A stretch of 64,000 bases of DNA from SG8-30 sp963715485 (GCA_963715485.1 OY970244.1:558001-622000), one strand, 5' to 3'; shown: positions 42,772 to 53,587, counted from the first letter of the stretch. Program-made: numbers and translations. Notes: a model not told the origin generated them from the letters alone.

Positions 42772-45700
42772 GGCTCGACTCCCCTGTTGCCGCTTTCCGT
42801 GGCCGTCGCGGCCCGCCCGCGCAGCACGAACAGCCGTTCCACCACCACGAAGAACAGCGGGATGAACACCAGCCCGAGGCCGGTGCCGACGATCATGCCG
42901 CCCAGCACGCCGATGCCGATGGCGCGCTGCGCGCCCGAGCCTGCACCCGAGGCCAGCGCCAGCGGCAGCACGCCGAGGCCGAAGGCCAGCGAGGTCATCA
43001 GGATCGGGCGCAGGCGGTCGCGCACCGCCTGCATGGTCGCCTCGATCAGGTCCATGCCTTCCTCGACGTAGGACTTCGCGAACTCCACGATCAGGATCGC
43101 GTTCTTGCTGGTCAGCCCGACGGTGACCAGCATCGCGACCTGGAAGTACACGTCGCGCTGCATGCCGAGCAGCGTGTTGGCCAGCGCGGCCCCGAGGATG
43201 CCGAGCGGCGCCACCAGCAGCACTGCGGTCGGGAATGGACCAGCTCTCGTACAGCGCGGCCAGGCACAGGAACACGATCGCCAGCGACAGCGTGTAGAGC
43301 AGCGGCGTCTGCGCGCCGGCCTCGCGTTCCTGGTAGGACACGCCGGACCACTCGATGCCGAAGCCCGGGGGCAGCGAGGCGACCAGGCGCTCGACCTCGC
43401 CCATGGCCTCGCCGGTGCTGACGCCCGGCGCGCTCTCGCCCTGGATCTCCATGGAAGGCACGCCGTTGAAGCGCTCCAGGCGCGGCGAGCCGTAGCCCCA
43501 GTTCCAGCTGGCGAAGGCGGAGAACGGCACCATCTGCCCCTGGTCGTTGCGCACCGACCAGAGGCGGAAGTCCTCGGGATTCATGCGGCACGGCGCATCG
43601 GCCTGCAGGTACACGCGCTTGACGCGGCCGCGGTCGATGAAGTCGTCGATGTAGCGCCCGCCCCAGGCGGTGGACAGCGTCGCGTTGATGTCGGAGATCC
43701 TGAGTCCCAGTGCGGCGGCCTTCTCGTTGTCCACCTCGGACCTGGAACTGGGGCGTGTCCTCCTGGCCGTTGGGGCGGACGTTGACCAGCAGCTCGCTCT
43801 GCCCGGCGGCGCCCAGCAGCTGGTTGCGGGCCGCCGACCAGCGCGTCGTGGCCCTGGCCGGCCGCGGTCCTGGAGGTGGAACGCGAAGCCGGCGGCGCGC
43901 CCCAGCTCGGTCACCGCCGGCGGGACGAAGGCGAAGGCGAAGGCGTCCTTGATCTGGCCGAGCGCGCCCATCGCCCGCCGCGCCACGGCCCTGACGTGCT
44001 GCTCCGGCGTGTCGCGCTCTTCCCAGTCCTTGAGCCGCACGAAGCCCATGCCGTTGTTCTGGCCGGAGCCGCTGAAGCTGAAGCCCTGCACGGTGAACAG
44101 CGAGGCGACGGTGTCCTTCTCGTCCTCGAGGAAGTGCCGCTCGACCGCCTCGATGGACTTCATGGTCCGCTGCTGGGTCGCACCGGCCGGCGTGACGACC
44201 TGCACGATCAGCGAGCCCTGGTCCTCGTCGGGCAGGAACGCGCCGGGCAGGCGCGCGTACAGCACGGCCATGGCCACGACGAGCAGCGCGAAGATGGCCA
44301 GGAAGCGGCCGGGCCGTGCAAGCACCGACCGGACGCCCGCGCGATAGCGGCGCGAGCCGGCATCGAAGCGGGCGTTGAACCAGCGGAAGAAGCCGCGCTG
44401 GCCGTAGTGCTCGCCCTTGTGCAGTGGCTTGAGGAGGGTCGCGCACAGCGCCGGGGTGAGGACGATCGCCACCAGCACCGACAGGGCCATCGCCGAGACG
44501 ATGGTGGCGGAGAACTGCCGGTAGATCACCCCGACCGAGCCGCTCATGAACGCCATCGGCACGAACACGGCCGACAGCACCAGGCCGATGCCGACCAGCG
44601 CGCCGGTGATCTGCTCCATCGACTTGCGCGTGGCCTCCAGCGGCGACAGCCCCTCCTCGCTCATCAGGCGCTCGACGTTCTCCACGACCACGATGGCGTC
44701 GTCCACCAGCAGGCCGATCGCCAGCACCATGGCGAACATGGTCAGCATGTTGATGGAGAAGCCGAGGGTGGCCAGCACGCCGAAGGTGCCCAGCAGCACG
44801 ACCGGCACGGCGATCGTCGGGATCAGCGTGGCGCGCAGGTTCTGCAGGAACAGGAACATGACCAGGAACACCAGCAGCGATGGCCTCGGCCAGCGTCTTG
44901 ATCACCTCCTTGACGGCGACCCGCACGAACGGCGTCGTGTCGAACGGCACCACGGCATCCAGCCCGGGCGGGAAGAACGGGCGCAGCTCGTCCAGCGCCT
45001 CGCGGATCGCGGCCGAGGTCTCGATGGCGTTCGCGCCGGTCGCCAGCGAGACGGCGATGCCGGCCGCTGGCTGGCCGTTGAAGCGGCTCAGGAAGTTGTA
45101 GCTTTCGGTGCCTATCTCCACGCGCGCGACGTCGCCGAGCCTCAGCAGCGAGCCGTCCGTGTTGCTGCGCAGGACGATGTCGCGGAACTCCTCCGGCGTC
45201 TGCAGGCGTTCCTGTGCGCTGATGACGGCGTTCAGCTGCTGGCCCTCGACCGCCGGCGTCCCGCCGAGCTGGCCGGCGGTGACCTGCGCGTTCTGCGCGT
45301 TGACCGCGGCGATGACGTCGCTGACGGCCAGGCGGTAGGTGTCGAGCGCGCGCGGGTCGACCCAGATGCGCATCGCGTAGGGCGAGCCGAACACCTGGAT
45401 GCTGCCTACACCGGGCACCCGGCTGAGCGGGTCGACGATGTTCGACGACACGTAGTCGGAGATGTCGAGGCGCTCCATGCTGCCGTCGCGCGAGACGAAG
45501 CCGACCACCATCAGGAACCCGGTGCGCCCCTTGGAGACGTTCACGCCCTGGCGCTGCACTTCCTGCGGCAGCAGCGGCATGGCCAGCTGCAGCTTGTTCT
45601 GCACCTGCACCTGCGCGATGTCCGGATCCGTGCCCGTCTCGAAGGTCAGGCTGATCCCCGAGCTGCCGGTGGATTCGCTGGTCGCGGACATGTAGATCAG

Positions 45701-45922
45701 GCCGTCGAGCCCCTTCATCGACTGTTCGATCACCTGGGTGACCGAGTCCTCGACCACCTTCGCCGAGGCGCCCGGGTAGAACGCGCCGATGTTCACCGCG
45801 GGCGGTGCGATGGTCGGGTACATGGAGATCGGCAGGCGCGTGATGGCCAGCGCGCCGAACAGCATGATGACGATCGCGATGACCCAGGCGAAGACGGGCC
45901 GGTCGATGAAGAAGCGTGCCAT
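42768..45922 (-). pseudogene. RND multidrug efflux transporter (HAE1/AcrB type), several frame changes
   Basis: The reconstructed product is about 1050 residues, full AcrB length. It begins MARFFIDRPVFAWVIAIVIM; the proton-relay motif GLLVDDAIVVVENVERLM, GFLMVVGFVSR, PFFPPGLDAVVPFDTTPFV and the C-terminal GLTSKNAILIVEFAKSY are visible. Frame changes are required near 44875, 43860 (two close together), 43745 and 43225. Because all family motifs persist, I regard it as one gene hit by indel errors; true inactivation cannot be excluded. It acts in the inner membrane with the MFP adaptor encoded upstream (spacing 12 bp) and an outer-membrane TolC-type channel that is not in this window. Confidence 0.85.
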
Positions 45923-45934
45923 GGGTGCCCCGCG

Positions 45935-47094
45935 CTACTGCCCGGGTGCCGCGGGAGCGCCGGCTTCCGTCGGCTGGACCGGCGCGCCGGGGCGGATCTT
46001 CTGCAGCCCCTCGACGATGACGCGATCGCCCGCCGCCAGGCCGTCCTCGACCAGCCACTTGTCGCCGAGGCTGCGGCCGACGCGCACGGGCCGCCGCTCT
46101 ACGTTGCCTTCGGCGTCCACGACCATCGCGTAGGCGTCGCCCTTGGGTCCGCGCGTGATGCCCTGCTGGGGCACCAGCAGGGCGTCCGGGCGCACGCCGC
46201 TGCCCACCTCGGCGTTGACGTACATGCCCGGCAGCAGCACGTGCTCCGGGTTCGGCACCTCGATGCGCAACATGTAGCTGCCGGTGGTCGGCTCGACGGT
46301 CACCTCGGCAAAGGCGAGCCGGCCGTCGTGCGGGTAGCGCGAGCCGTCCTCGAGCTGGATCGCCACCGGCAGGTGCCGGCCGGCCTCGACCTGCCCGGCG
46401 GCGATCGCCTTGCGCAGCTCGAGCAGCTCGGCACTGGACTGCGTGACGTCGACGTAGATCGGGTCGAGCTGCTGGATGGTCGCGAGCACCTCGTCCTGGT
46501 TGGCCGTGACCAGCGCGCCCTGGGTGATGGACGACCTGCCGATGCGGCCGCTGATGGGTGCGGTGATGCGGGTGCGCGCCAGCGTCACGGTGGCGCCCTG
46601 CAGGGTGGCCTCCGCCGCGGCCACGTCGGCCTCGGCCTGCAGCAGAGCCGCGGCGGCGCTGTCGTAGTCCTGCTGGCTGATGAGTCTTTCCCCCACCAGC
46701 TGGTCGGCGCGGCGCGCCCGGAGCCTCGCCGCCTCCAGCCCCGCCTCGGCACGGGCCAGGGCCGCACGGGCGCTGGCATGGGCGGCGCGATAGGTCGCGG
46801 CATCGAGCTGGTACAGCGGCTGGCCTTCCTTCACCCGGCTGCCCTCGTCGAACAGCCGCTTCTCGACGATGCCGGTCACCTGGGGCCGCACCTCGGCTAC
46901 GAGGTAGGGGCTGGCGCGGCCGGGCAGGGTCCGCGCCAGCGTCACCGGTTCGGCGCGCAGCGTGACGACCGTGACCGGGACCGCACCGGGGCCCTGCGGT
47001 GTCGCGCGTCCTGGCGGCCGCAGCCGGCGGCGACCAGGCTGGCTGCCAGGAGGCCGAGGGCGGCCCCGCGGCGGAGGACTGCAAGCTTGGGCAT
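45935..47094 (-). pseudogene. RND periplasmic adaptor (MFP) lipoprotein, one frame change
   Basis: About 385 residues. Lipoprotein signal MPKLAVLRRGAALGLLAASL with lipobox VAAGC, then a frame change near 47010, then the adaptor body: GRASPYLVAEVRPQVTGIVE, DEGSRVKEGQPLYQLDAATY, helical hairpin (RRADQLVGERLISQQDYDSA), TRITAPISGRIGRSSITQGA, and the beta-barrel and membrane-proximal domains ending PAAPGQ. It resembles AcrA/MexA adaptors. The start at 47094 uses the other frame; without the change the N-terminus would lack a lipobox. First gene of the pump operon, about 58 bp from the operator. Confidence 0.85.
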
Positions 47095-47152
47095 GGAGCC
47101 TCGCGATAACGGGCACAGACAGCGCGCCCGGGTAGTACGGGTAGAAATGAAA

Positions 47153-47168
47153 GAATGAACGTTCATTC
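47153..47168. promoter_or_regulatory. TetR-type operator between RND operon and acyl-CoA dehydrogenase
   Basis: GAATGAACGTTCATTC is a perfect 16-base palindrome with the ATGAACGTTCAT centre, the size and style of TetR operators upstream of RND pumps. It lies in the 180-bp divergent region and could control both directions. Confidence 0.75.
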
Positions 47169-47275
47169 TCAGATCCTCAAGCGGGAGTTTCCGCTATCCG
47201 CCGGGTGGAGGGACCGGATTGGATTGCCGCCCGAAACCTGCCATGTTCCGGTGGAATTCGAGTCGAGGAGGTCCC

Positions 47276-49073
47276 ATGGCCGAAGCGACCGTGAACGAAG
47301 CCGTCCCTGCTGCCACGCAAGTCGAGGGCCTGACGCCCCTTCCCGACCAGAGCGTCGCCAAGACGCTGTTCGCCGGAAAGATCCTGCACGCCAACGTGTT
47401 TCCCTACCCGCGCATGCCGGAGTCCGAGCGCGAGACGCTCGAGCCGATGCTCGATGCCATCGACGCCTTCCTCGCCGACAAGCGCGAGGAGTTCCGGCGC
47501 TGGGACGCCGAGGCGGGCCAGCCTCCGGAGTTCATCCAGGAACTGCGCGAGCTGGGCCTGTTCGGGCTGATCATCCCCGAGGACCATGGCGGCCTTGGAC
47601 TGTCCAACGCCGCCTACGCGCGGGTGCTGTCCCAGACCAGCCGCTACGACACGTCGGTGTCGCTGACCATCGGTGCGCACAGCTCCATCGGCATGAAGGG
47701 CATCCTGCTGTTCGGCAACGCCCGACCAGCGCGCCCGCTACCTGCCGAGGCTCGCCAGCGGCGAGATGATCGCCGCGTTCTGCCTGACCGAGTCCGGCGC
47801 CGGATCGGACGCCGCGGCCCTGCGGACCACCGCGAAGCGCCAGCCCGACGGCAGCTGGATCCTGAGCGGCGAGAAGATCTGGATCACCAACGGCGGCATC
47901 GCCGACCTGTACACGGTGTTCGCCCGGACCGAGGGCACGGACGGCAAGATCACGGCCTTCGTCGTCGAGGCCGCCTGGGACGGCGTCAGCCACGGGCCGC
48001 ACGAGGACAAGATGGGCATCCGTGCCTCCTCGACCACCACGGTCAACTTCGCCGACGTGCGCGTGCCCGCCGAGAACGTGCTGGGCGAGGAGGGCAAGGG
48101 CTTCAAGATCGCCATGGCGATCCTCAACAACGGCCGCACCGGCCTGGGCGGCGGCGCGGTCGGCGGCATGAAGGCCATGCTGGCCCTGGCCACGCAGCAG
48201 GCGCAGGAGCGCAAGCAGTTCGGCCGCCCGATCGCCGAGTTCGGCCTGGTTCGCGGGAAGATCGCGCAGATCATGGTGGACTGCTTCGCCGCCGAGAGCG
48301 TGGTGTGGATGGTCGCGCACTACATCGACAGCGGCTACGACGACTACTCGGTGGAGGCGGCGATCAGCAAGGTGTTCGCCACCGAGGCGGCCAACCGCGC
48401 CGCCTGGGAGGCGCTGCAGATCGCCGGCGGCAACGGCTACATGAAGGAGTATCCCTACGAGCAGGCGGTGCGCGATGCGCGCATCTCGCCGATCTTCGAG
48501 GGCACCAACGAGATCCTCAGGCTGTTCATCGCCATGTCGGGCCTGAAGGACGCGGGCAAGGCGCTGTCCGACCTCAAGGCCGCGGTGGACGACATCTTCG
48601 CCAACCCCATCAAGGGCTTCGGCGTGCTGTCGGGCTATGCCGGGCGCCGCTTCGCGCGGGCCACGGGCGTCAACCTCGGCCCGGCCTTCCCGCACTGCCC
48701 GGAGGCGCTGCGCGCGGAGTGCGCGGTCTACGAGAAGTACACCGCCGCCTTCGGCGGTGCGGCCGAGCAGGTGCTGCGCAAGTACGGACGCGGCGTGGTC
48801 GAGCACCAGTACGACCTGCAGCGCATCGCCGACATCGCCATCGACCTGTTCGTCGGCCTCTGCGTCATGTCGCGTGCCGCCGCGCTCGGCGAGGGCGACC
48901 CGGATCGCCGCGGGCAGGTCCAGGCGCTGGCGAGCACCTTCACGCAGCAGGCAAAGCGCCGCATGGCGGCCAACCTGCGCCGGCTCGAGCGCAACGAGGA
49001 CGAGCAGCTCGACCAGCTCGCGTCCACCGCGCTGGAGGACGGCGGCTATCGCTGGGATATAGTCTCGGGATAG
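47276..49073 (+). pseudogene. Acyl-CoA dehydrogenase (very-long-chain/ACAD9-like), one frame change
   Basis: About 598 residues, close to VLCAD/ACAD9 length, with an extra C-terminal helical domain. It has SVAKTLFAGKI, LGLFGLIIPEDHGGLGLSN, CLTESGAGSDAAAL, the FAD-binding KIWITNGG, GRTGLGGGAVGGMKAML, the catalytic region RISPIFEGTNEILRLFIA, and the C-terminal domain (residues about 450-598). The frame changes in GCAACGCCCGACC near 47723. GAGGAGG is five bases before ATG 47276 and fixes the start. It oxidises long-chain acyl-CoA in beta-oxidation. The preceding operator palindrome makes co-regulation with the pump possible. Confidence 0.85.
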
Positions 49074-49111
49074 GGCCGGCAGCCGGCCCGTCATCGTGCG
49101 AGGGGGGGACG

Positions 49112-49672
49112 ATGAGCGACCTGGACAAGGCGACTGCCACGCAACTGAAGAACCTCGAGGCGCGCAGCGGCAAGACGCTCGCGCAGCTGCACGCGATCGT
49201 GGACAAGAGCGGGCTGAGCAAGCACGGGCAGGTCCGCGACATGCTCAAGAAGGACCTCGGCATGGGGCATGGCGATGCCAACCTCGTCGCCGCGCTGTAC
49301 TTCAAGGCACAGGAGCGGCCGGCGGCGGCGGATGCCGATCCGCTGGATGCGATCTATGCCGGGCCGAAGGCGGCGTTGCGGCCGATCCACGAAAAGCTGG
49401 TGAAGGCGATCGGCAAGTTCGGCGACTTCGAGGTGGCGCCGAAGAAGGCCTACGTGAGCCTGCGCCGCAAGAAGCAGTTCGCGATGATCGGGCCGGGCAC
49501 GAAGACGCGCGTGGACGTCGGCCTCAACATGAAGGGGGTGCCCGCGACGGATCGCCTGGTGGCGTTGCCCGCGGGCGGCATGTGCCAGTACCGCGTCGCC
49601 GTCACCGACCCGAAACAGGTGGACGCCGAGCTGCTCGGCTGGATCCGCCAGGCCTGGGACGCGGCGGGCTGA
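49112..49672 (+). CDS. DUF4287 + DUF5655 protein
   Basis: A 186-residue cytoplasmic protein. The N-terminal DUF4287-type helical segment has KSGLSKHGQVRDMLKKDLG and GHGDANLVAALYF. The DUF5655 half starts DPLDAIYAGPKAALRPIHEKL and continues FEVAPKKAYVSLRRKKQFAM and TDRLVALPAGGMCQYRVAV. Both domains are widespread and lack known function. A run of seven G precedes ATG 49112. It is 38 bases after the acyl-CoA dehydrogenase stop, in the same direction, and may be co-transcribed. Confidence 0.75.
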   Translation: MSDLDKATATQLKNLEARSGKTLAQLHAIVDKSGLSKHGQVRDMLKKDLGMGHGDANLVAALYFKAQERPAAADADPLDAIYAGPKAALRPIHEKLVKAIGKFGDFEVAPKKAYVSLRRKKQFAMIGPGTKTRVDVGLNMKGVPATDRLVALPAGGMCQYRVAVTDPKQVDAELLGWIRQAWDAAG

Positions 49673-49685
49673 TCGCCGCCCTCGC

Positions 49686-50504
49686 TCACCTCGGCTTCAC
49701 GAACTTGTAGGCAAAGCGGTCGGTGCGGCCGCGCAGCGCCTCGTCGAACACCGACACGTCGCGCGGGTCGTCCATGTTCATCAGCGCATCGCTCATCGCG
49801 GCCAGGCGGAAGCCGGCGGCCTCGACCTCGCGACGCACCTGCTCGGCGTCGATGCGGTGGATGTCCTTGGCTACCGCTTCCCCGGCACCGGCCGCGGCGT
49901 GGTGGTCCACGACGAGGTAGACGCCGCCGGGCTTCAGGTGCTCGTAGATGTAGCGGTTCATCGCGGCGCGGTCCACGCCGAGCCAGACGGTGTCGTGGTA
50001 GAACATGGACATCCAGAAGAAGTCCACCTGCGCCGGCATCTCCAGGGCGTCGAGACGCTGCACCGAGTACTCGACGTTGTCGCGCGGGTCCGCCTCGATG
50101 AATTTCGGGAACGACTCCCGCAGCGAGGGCATGTACTCGAACAGCCGCTCGGAATCCACCGAGTAGACGCGTCCGGAAGGGCCCACTACCCGCGACAGCA
50201 GCGCGGTGTCGTAGCCGGCCCCGGGAACGATCTCGACCACCGAGTCGCCGGGCTGTACGCCGGCGAACGCCAGGATCTCGGCCGGCTTGCGGAACGCATC
50301 CCGGGCGCGTGCCTCGGCGATGCGCGTCGGATCCTTCACGGCTGCGACGATCGGGTCGGCAGGCGGAGGCGGTGACGCGGGCTGAGCGGCGGGTGGCGGC
50401 GTGGCGGGCCCGGTCGCGGTCGCCGGCGGCGCTTCGGACCTGCCGCAGGCGGCGAGGAAGACAGCGAACAGCGGGAGGGCGAAGGCGAGCGACCTGATGT
50501 CCAT
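49686..50504 (-). CDS. Lipoprotein SAM-dependent methyltransferase-like protein (COG4798 type)
   Basis: A 272-residue protein with a lipoprotein signal (FALPLFAVFLAACGRSE, lipobox LAAC) and a proline/alanine-rich linker (about 25-50). Then comes a class I methyltransferase-like fold: ILAFAGVQPGDSVVEIVPGA (motif I of the SAM site), SGRVYSVDSERLFEYMPSL, QVDFFWMSMFYHDTVW, HLKPGGVYLVVDHHAAAGAG, and a C-terminal RGRTDRFAYKFVKPR. The family is mostly exported, which is odd because SAM is cytosolic, so a methyltransferase activity outside the cell membrane is doubtful. Role unknown. It is convergent with the DUF4287/DUF5655 gene. Confidence 0.75.
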   Translation of the reverse strand: MDIRSLAFALPLFAVFLAACGRSEAPPATATGPATPPPAAQPASPPPPADPIVAAVKDPTRIAEARARDAFRKPAEILAFAGVQPGDSVVEIVPGAGYDTALLSRVVGPSGRVYSVDSERLFEYMPSLRESFPKFIEADPRDNVEYSVQRLDALEMPAQVDFFWMSMFYHDTVWLGVDRAAMNRYIYEHLKPGGVYLVVDHHAAAGAGEAVAKDIHRIDAEQVRREVEAAGFRLAAMSDALMNMDDPRDVSVFDEALRGRTDRFAYKFVKPR

Positions 50505-50642
50505 TCCAGCGGCTCCTCATGCAAGAGGGCGGAAGCCGGCCGGCGCATCGTCGCCACGATGGGGCGGCGGCCCCGCGGGAACATGTCGTGGGAACGACGC
50601 TACGCCTCGACGGCGGGCCTGTCAAAGCAGTCCCGCGGCACC

Positions 50643-51375
50643 TCAGGCCGGCACCTCGCTGCCATCCCATGCGAAGCACCGGCCGCTGTCGGCGGGCGTC
50701 AGGCCGTCGATCACCTCGAGCAGCCTCGCGGCGGCGAAGGCCGGCGTGAACAGCTTGCCCGGCGCGACGTTGCCCTGGAACGGCGCGGACAGCGGCGTCT
50801 CCACGGTGCCGGGATGCAGGCCGACGACGATGGCCTCGCGGCGGCTGCGCGCGATCTCGATCGAGGCCGTGCGCACCAGCTGGTTGAGCGCGGCCTTCGA
50901 TGCCCGATAGCCGTACCAGCCGCCCAGGCGATTGTCGGAGATGGAACCGACGCGGGCGGAAAGGAGCGCGATCACGCTGCGCCCGGTGCGCGGCAGCAGC
51001 GGCGAGAAGTGCTTCAGCACCAGCGCCGGGCCGATCGTGTTGATGGCGAATACCCGTGCAAGACGGGACGGGTCCAGGTCCCGCAGGGACTTCTCGGGCT
51101 GCAACGGACCATCGTGCAGGATACCGGCGGCGCAGATGACCAGGCCCGGCGCAGGGTCCTGGCAGGCCTGCGCGGCGCGCGCGACCGACGCCTCGTCCAG
51201 CAGGTCGATGCGGCCGGTCGTGACCCGCGCGAGCGCGGCGTCCGCCGGGTGACGCGACAGCGCAGTGACCGATGCGACACCGTCACGCGCCGCCAGCGCC
51301 TCGACGAATGCGCCGCCGATCCCGCCGGAGGCGCCGATGACGACCGCGTGCAGCGGTCGCAGTGGATGAGTTCAT
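50643..51375 (-). pseudogene. SDR-family oxidoreductase (C-factor/YbbO-like), one frame change at N-terminus
   Basis: About 243 residues. The frame with the Rossmann motif AVVIGASGGIGGAFVEAL is open without a usable start; the only ATG (51375, MNSSTATA) is in another frame, so an indel lies near 51355. It has the NAD(P)-binding GxxxGIG, VICAAGILHDG, NTIGPALVLKHF, and the catalytic Ser in LLSARVGSISDN with YGYRASKAALNQ (Tyr-Lys). Substrate unknown. A short-chain dehydrogenase of this type resembles cell-cell signalling C-factor-like proteins. It is followed by the 138-bp gap before the methyltransferase-like lipoprotein. Confidence 0.7.
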
Positions 51376-51438
51376 GCTGGAGAGTTCGCAGCCCGGGCCG
51401 GGACGGATGTGCCGGAGCGCAGCGACGCGACGTGGTAC

Positions 51439-51661
51439 TCAGGACCTGCGGCGCAGCGCCTCGCGGGCACAGAGGTCGCAGAGCAGCTCGCCGCGGATCC
51501 AGCGGTGGCTCACGGTGATCGCCGTCTGCCAGCGTCGCCCAGTCCCCGAAGCCGTCCACCTGCGGGTCGCCGACGCGCACGTGGAACGTGCAGCGTGGAT
51601 TGCTGCAGAAAAACTCGCTGCTGCCCGCCGGAAGGCGGATGTCCTTGGGAAGCGCGGCCAT
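51439..51661 (-). pseudogene. Small four-cysteine protein, one frame change
   Basis: About 73 residues. It begins MAALPKDIRLPAGSSEFFCS; two CxxC-type pairs (FFCSNPRC and LLCDLCAREA) could bind zinc. The frame changes near 51525, between the pairs. Ends LRRRS. I do not recognise a family and give no function. It is directly upstream of the SDR gene, in the same direction. Confidence 0.5.
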
Positions 51662-51774
51662 GGGTCTATCGTCGGACGGCCTTTCAGGGTAGACCGAATC
51701 CGGCCGCCGCGGGTGCCGTATTTGACCCCTGCAGTGGTGGAATTCCGCGATTGCCCAACTGGCGGTCGCGACGC

Positions 51775-52803
51775 TTAACGGCGCGCGCGGATATGAAGCT
51801 CGGTCGAGGCGGTAGTCGATCACCAGGGTGTCGAGCACGCCGAGGATGTCCATGCCGAGCAGGACTGCGGGACGATCCTGAGCTGCCAGTGATCGAAGAT
51901 GTACAGGTCGGCGAACTTGATCAGGGGGTTACGTACGATCATCTCGCCCGCCGTGATCGACGGGACCTGCAGGGTCGTGGCGCGCTGGATGTCCTTGGTG
52001 ACACCGATGATCGCGTCCTCCATCTCCGGGCCCTTGCGGCGGCGCCGCGACAGCGCCTCGCGCAGGGCGAGGTTGCCGACCGTCACCTGCGCGCCGGTAT
52101 CGATGAGCCCGACGGCCCGCACGTTGCCGATGCTGACTTCCACCCGCATGCCCTTCGATTCGCTCCACTTGAACGGCACCGTCATGAACCCCGCGGCGCG
52201 GGGCTGCCTGTGCGAGCGCGCGACGCTGATCCGGTCCTTCCGGAACTCGATGACGATGCGCTTGTCCTTGAGCCCTTCTGCGCCGAGCACGCCGTCGGCG
52301 CCGCCGAAGGCGTCGGCGACGATGGGCATGGTGACGTTCTCGACCAGCAGTTCGCCGACCTCGAGCGTGTCCGCCCGGACGCTGGAGGCGATCGCGGTGC
52401 CGGTGACGCCGCGCAGGCGCACGGAATCCACGTAGACCGGCAGCTTCAGGCGGGTTGCGACCCGTTCCGTGATGGCCGACCGGCTGGCGCCGGTGTCGAG
52501 GACCATCCGATAGGGCCCCTCGCCGTTGATCAGCACCGGCGCCCAGATGCGGCCGATGCGGTCCCGGGTGGTCGGGGCGACGTAGCGGGGCTCCGGCGCG
52601 GCGACCGTGACGTCCGGCAGCGCGGTGATGCCGGAGGCGGGCGACGGATCGCCGGCAGGGGACGTCGGCTGCGCATGCGCCGATAGCGCGAGGACGAGAC
52701 ACAGCAGGCCGGCGCCGGTGATCGACCGGTTCCGGCAGGCTGGCAATCCCCCTGTGGTGGTGAAAGCGACCACGCCCGCGCCTCTCGTCTGGCACGTCCC
52801 CAT
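51775..52803 (-). pseudogene. Retropepsin-like aspartic protease, exported, two frame changes near C-terminus
   Basis: About 342 residues. The signal-like segment (ITGAGLLCLVLALSAHAQ) and a Pro-rich linker precede two pepsin-like halves, each with a DTGA motif: Asp103 in LDTGASRS and Asp235 in LIDTGAQV. The first half has VLGAEGLKDKRIVIEFRKD, and the second ends in LGMDILGVLDTLVIDY in an altered frame. Two frame changes (near 51870 and 51805) allow the reading LGMDILG then LHIRARR. The fusion of two retropepsin-like repeats in one chain is pseudo-dimeric, as in eukaryotic pepsins, and occurs in bacterial periplasmic aspartic proteases. Start unclear (ATG 52803 or GTG 52773). Confidence 0.65.
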
Positions 52804-52850
52804 ATTGCTTGAGATGCGAGGGGAGGGCGAAGGGTTGCGCCCAGGTGCCG

Positions 52851-52892
52851 GCCAGTGCCGGCGGTCGCTGGGGGTCGACCACCGGCACTGGC
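52851..52892. repeat. 11-bp inverted repeat
   Basis: GCCAGTGCCGG (52851-52861) and CCGGCACTGGC (52882-52892) with a 20-base loop, in the gap between the TPR-protein gene stop (52928) and the retropepsin start. Possible terminator or attenuator for the minus strand; no T run. Confidence 0.5.
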
Positions 52893-52927
52893 ATGCCGCG
52901 CCGCAGCAGGTTCGAAGCGGGTGCGAC

Positions 52928-53587
52928 TCAGCTCAGTTCGCGCCTCACCTTGTCGATCAGCGCCGCGATCTCTGCCTGGCGGCCCTGGTCGGCGGCCTCC
53001 CGGCCGGGGCGGGGCGAGGCGACGGCGGCGTGCTGGAGGTACTTCAGCGCCTCGGCATGGTGGCCTTGCTCGCTGAGGAACTCGCCGTAGAAGTAATTGG
53101 GGTCGATGCCATCGGGGTTCAGCTCCAGTGCCGTCTGCAGCAGTTCCTGTGCCTTGTCGTCATCTCCGAAGCCGAGCGGAAAGCCGGGCACCTTGTAGTA
53201 CAGCGTGCCGAGGCTGGTGTAAGCCGAGCCGTCGAGTGCGGCCGGGTCGAGCTTCAGCGCCTTCTCGAGGTTTTCGCGAGCCTCCTTGGCGAGGCCCAGC
53301 GCGCCGAGGCCGCCCTTGGCGCCCGCATAGCTGCTTTCGATGATGCCTTCCCAGATCAACGCCTCGGCGCGCCCGGGATGGCTCTTCGTGAAATTCTCGG
53401 CGCGCTTCTCGAGCTGCTCGAAGGCGAGGTTTCGCGCGTCCCCGGGTGGTGTCCGGTAGTTCACCTCGGCCCAGGCCTGTTGCAGCGACAGCAATTCGGT
53501 ATCGAAGGCCGGATCGGCGGGAGAGGCGGGCACGGCCGTCGCGCAGGCGAGCCCGGCGAGGGCGAGGAGGGTCTGCAATGTCTTCAT
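52928..53587 (-). CDS. Exported TPR-like protein
   Basis: A 219-residue protein with a signal peptide (KTLQTLLALAGLACATAVPA) and tetratricopeptide-like helices: WEGIIESSYAGAKGGLGAL, ARENLEKALKLDPAALDGSA and LGTLYYKVPGFPLGFGDDDK, then KAQELLQTALELNPDGIDPN and EALKYLQHAAVA. It looks like a periplasmic scaffold such as the TatT-type TRAP transporter-associated TPR proteins. Partners are not shown; it lies next to an SDR gene in the same direction. Moderate confidence. Confidence 0.7.
   Translation of the reverse strand: MKTLQTLLALAGLACATAVPASPADPAFDTELLSLQQAWAEVNYRTPPGDARNLAFEQLEKRAENFTKSHPGRAEALIWEGIIESSYAGAKGGLGALGLAKEARENLEKALKLDPAALDGSAYTSLGTLYYKVPGFPLGFGDDDKAQELLQTALELNPDGIDPNYFYGEFLSEQGHHAEALKYLQHAAVASPRPGREAADQGRQAEIAALIDKVRRELS

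Noticed and set aside
42106..44871. Single 921-codon frame covering RND and TetR genes as a fusion
   Set aside because: It is a mosaic: middle RND sequence, then shadow, then TetR with its own start (42771) overlapping the RND stop. The apparent fusion is produced by frame changes.
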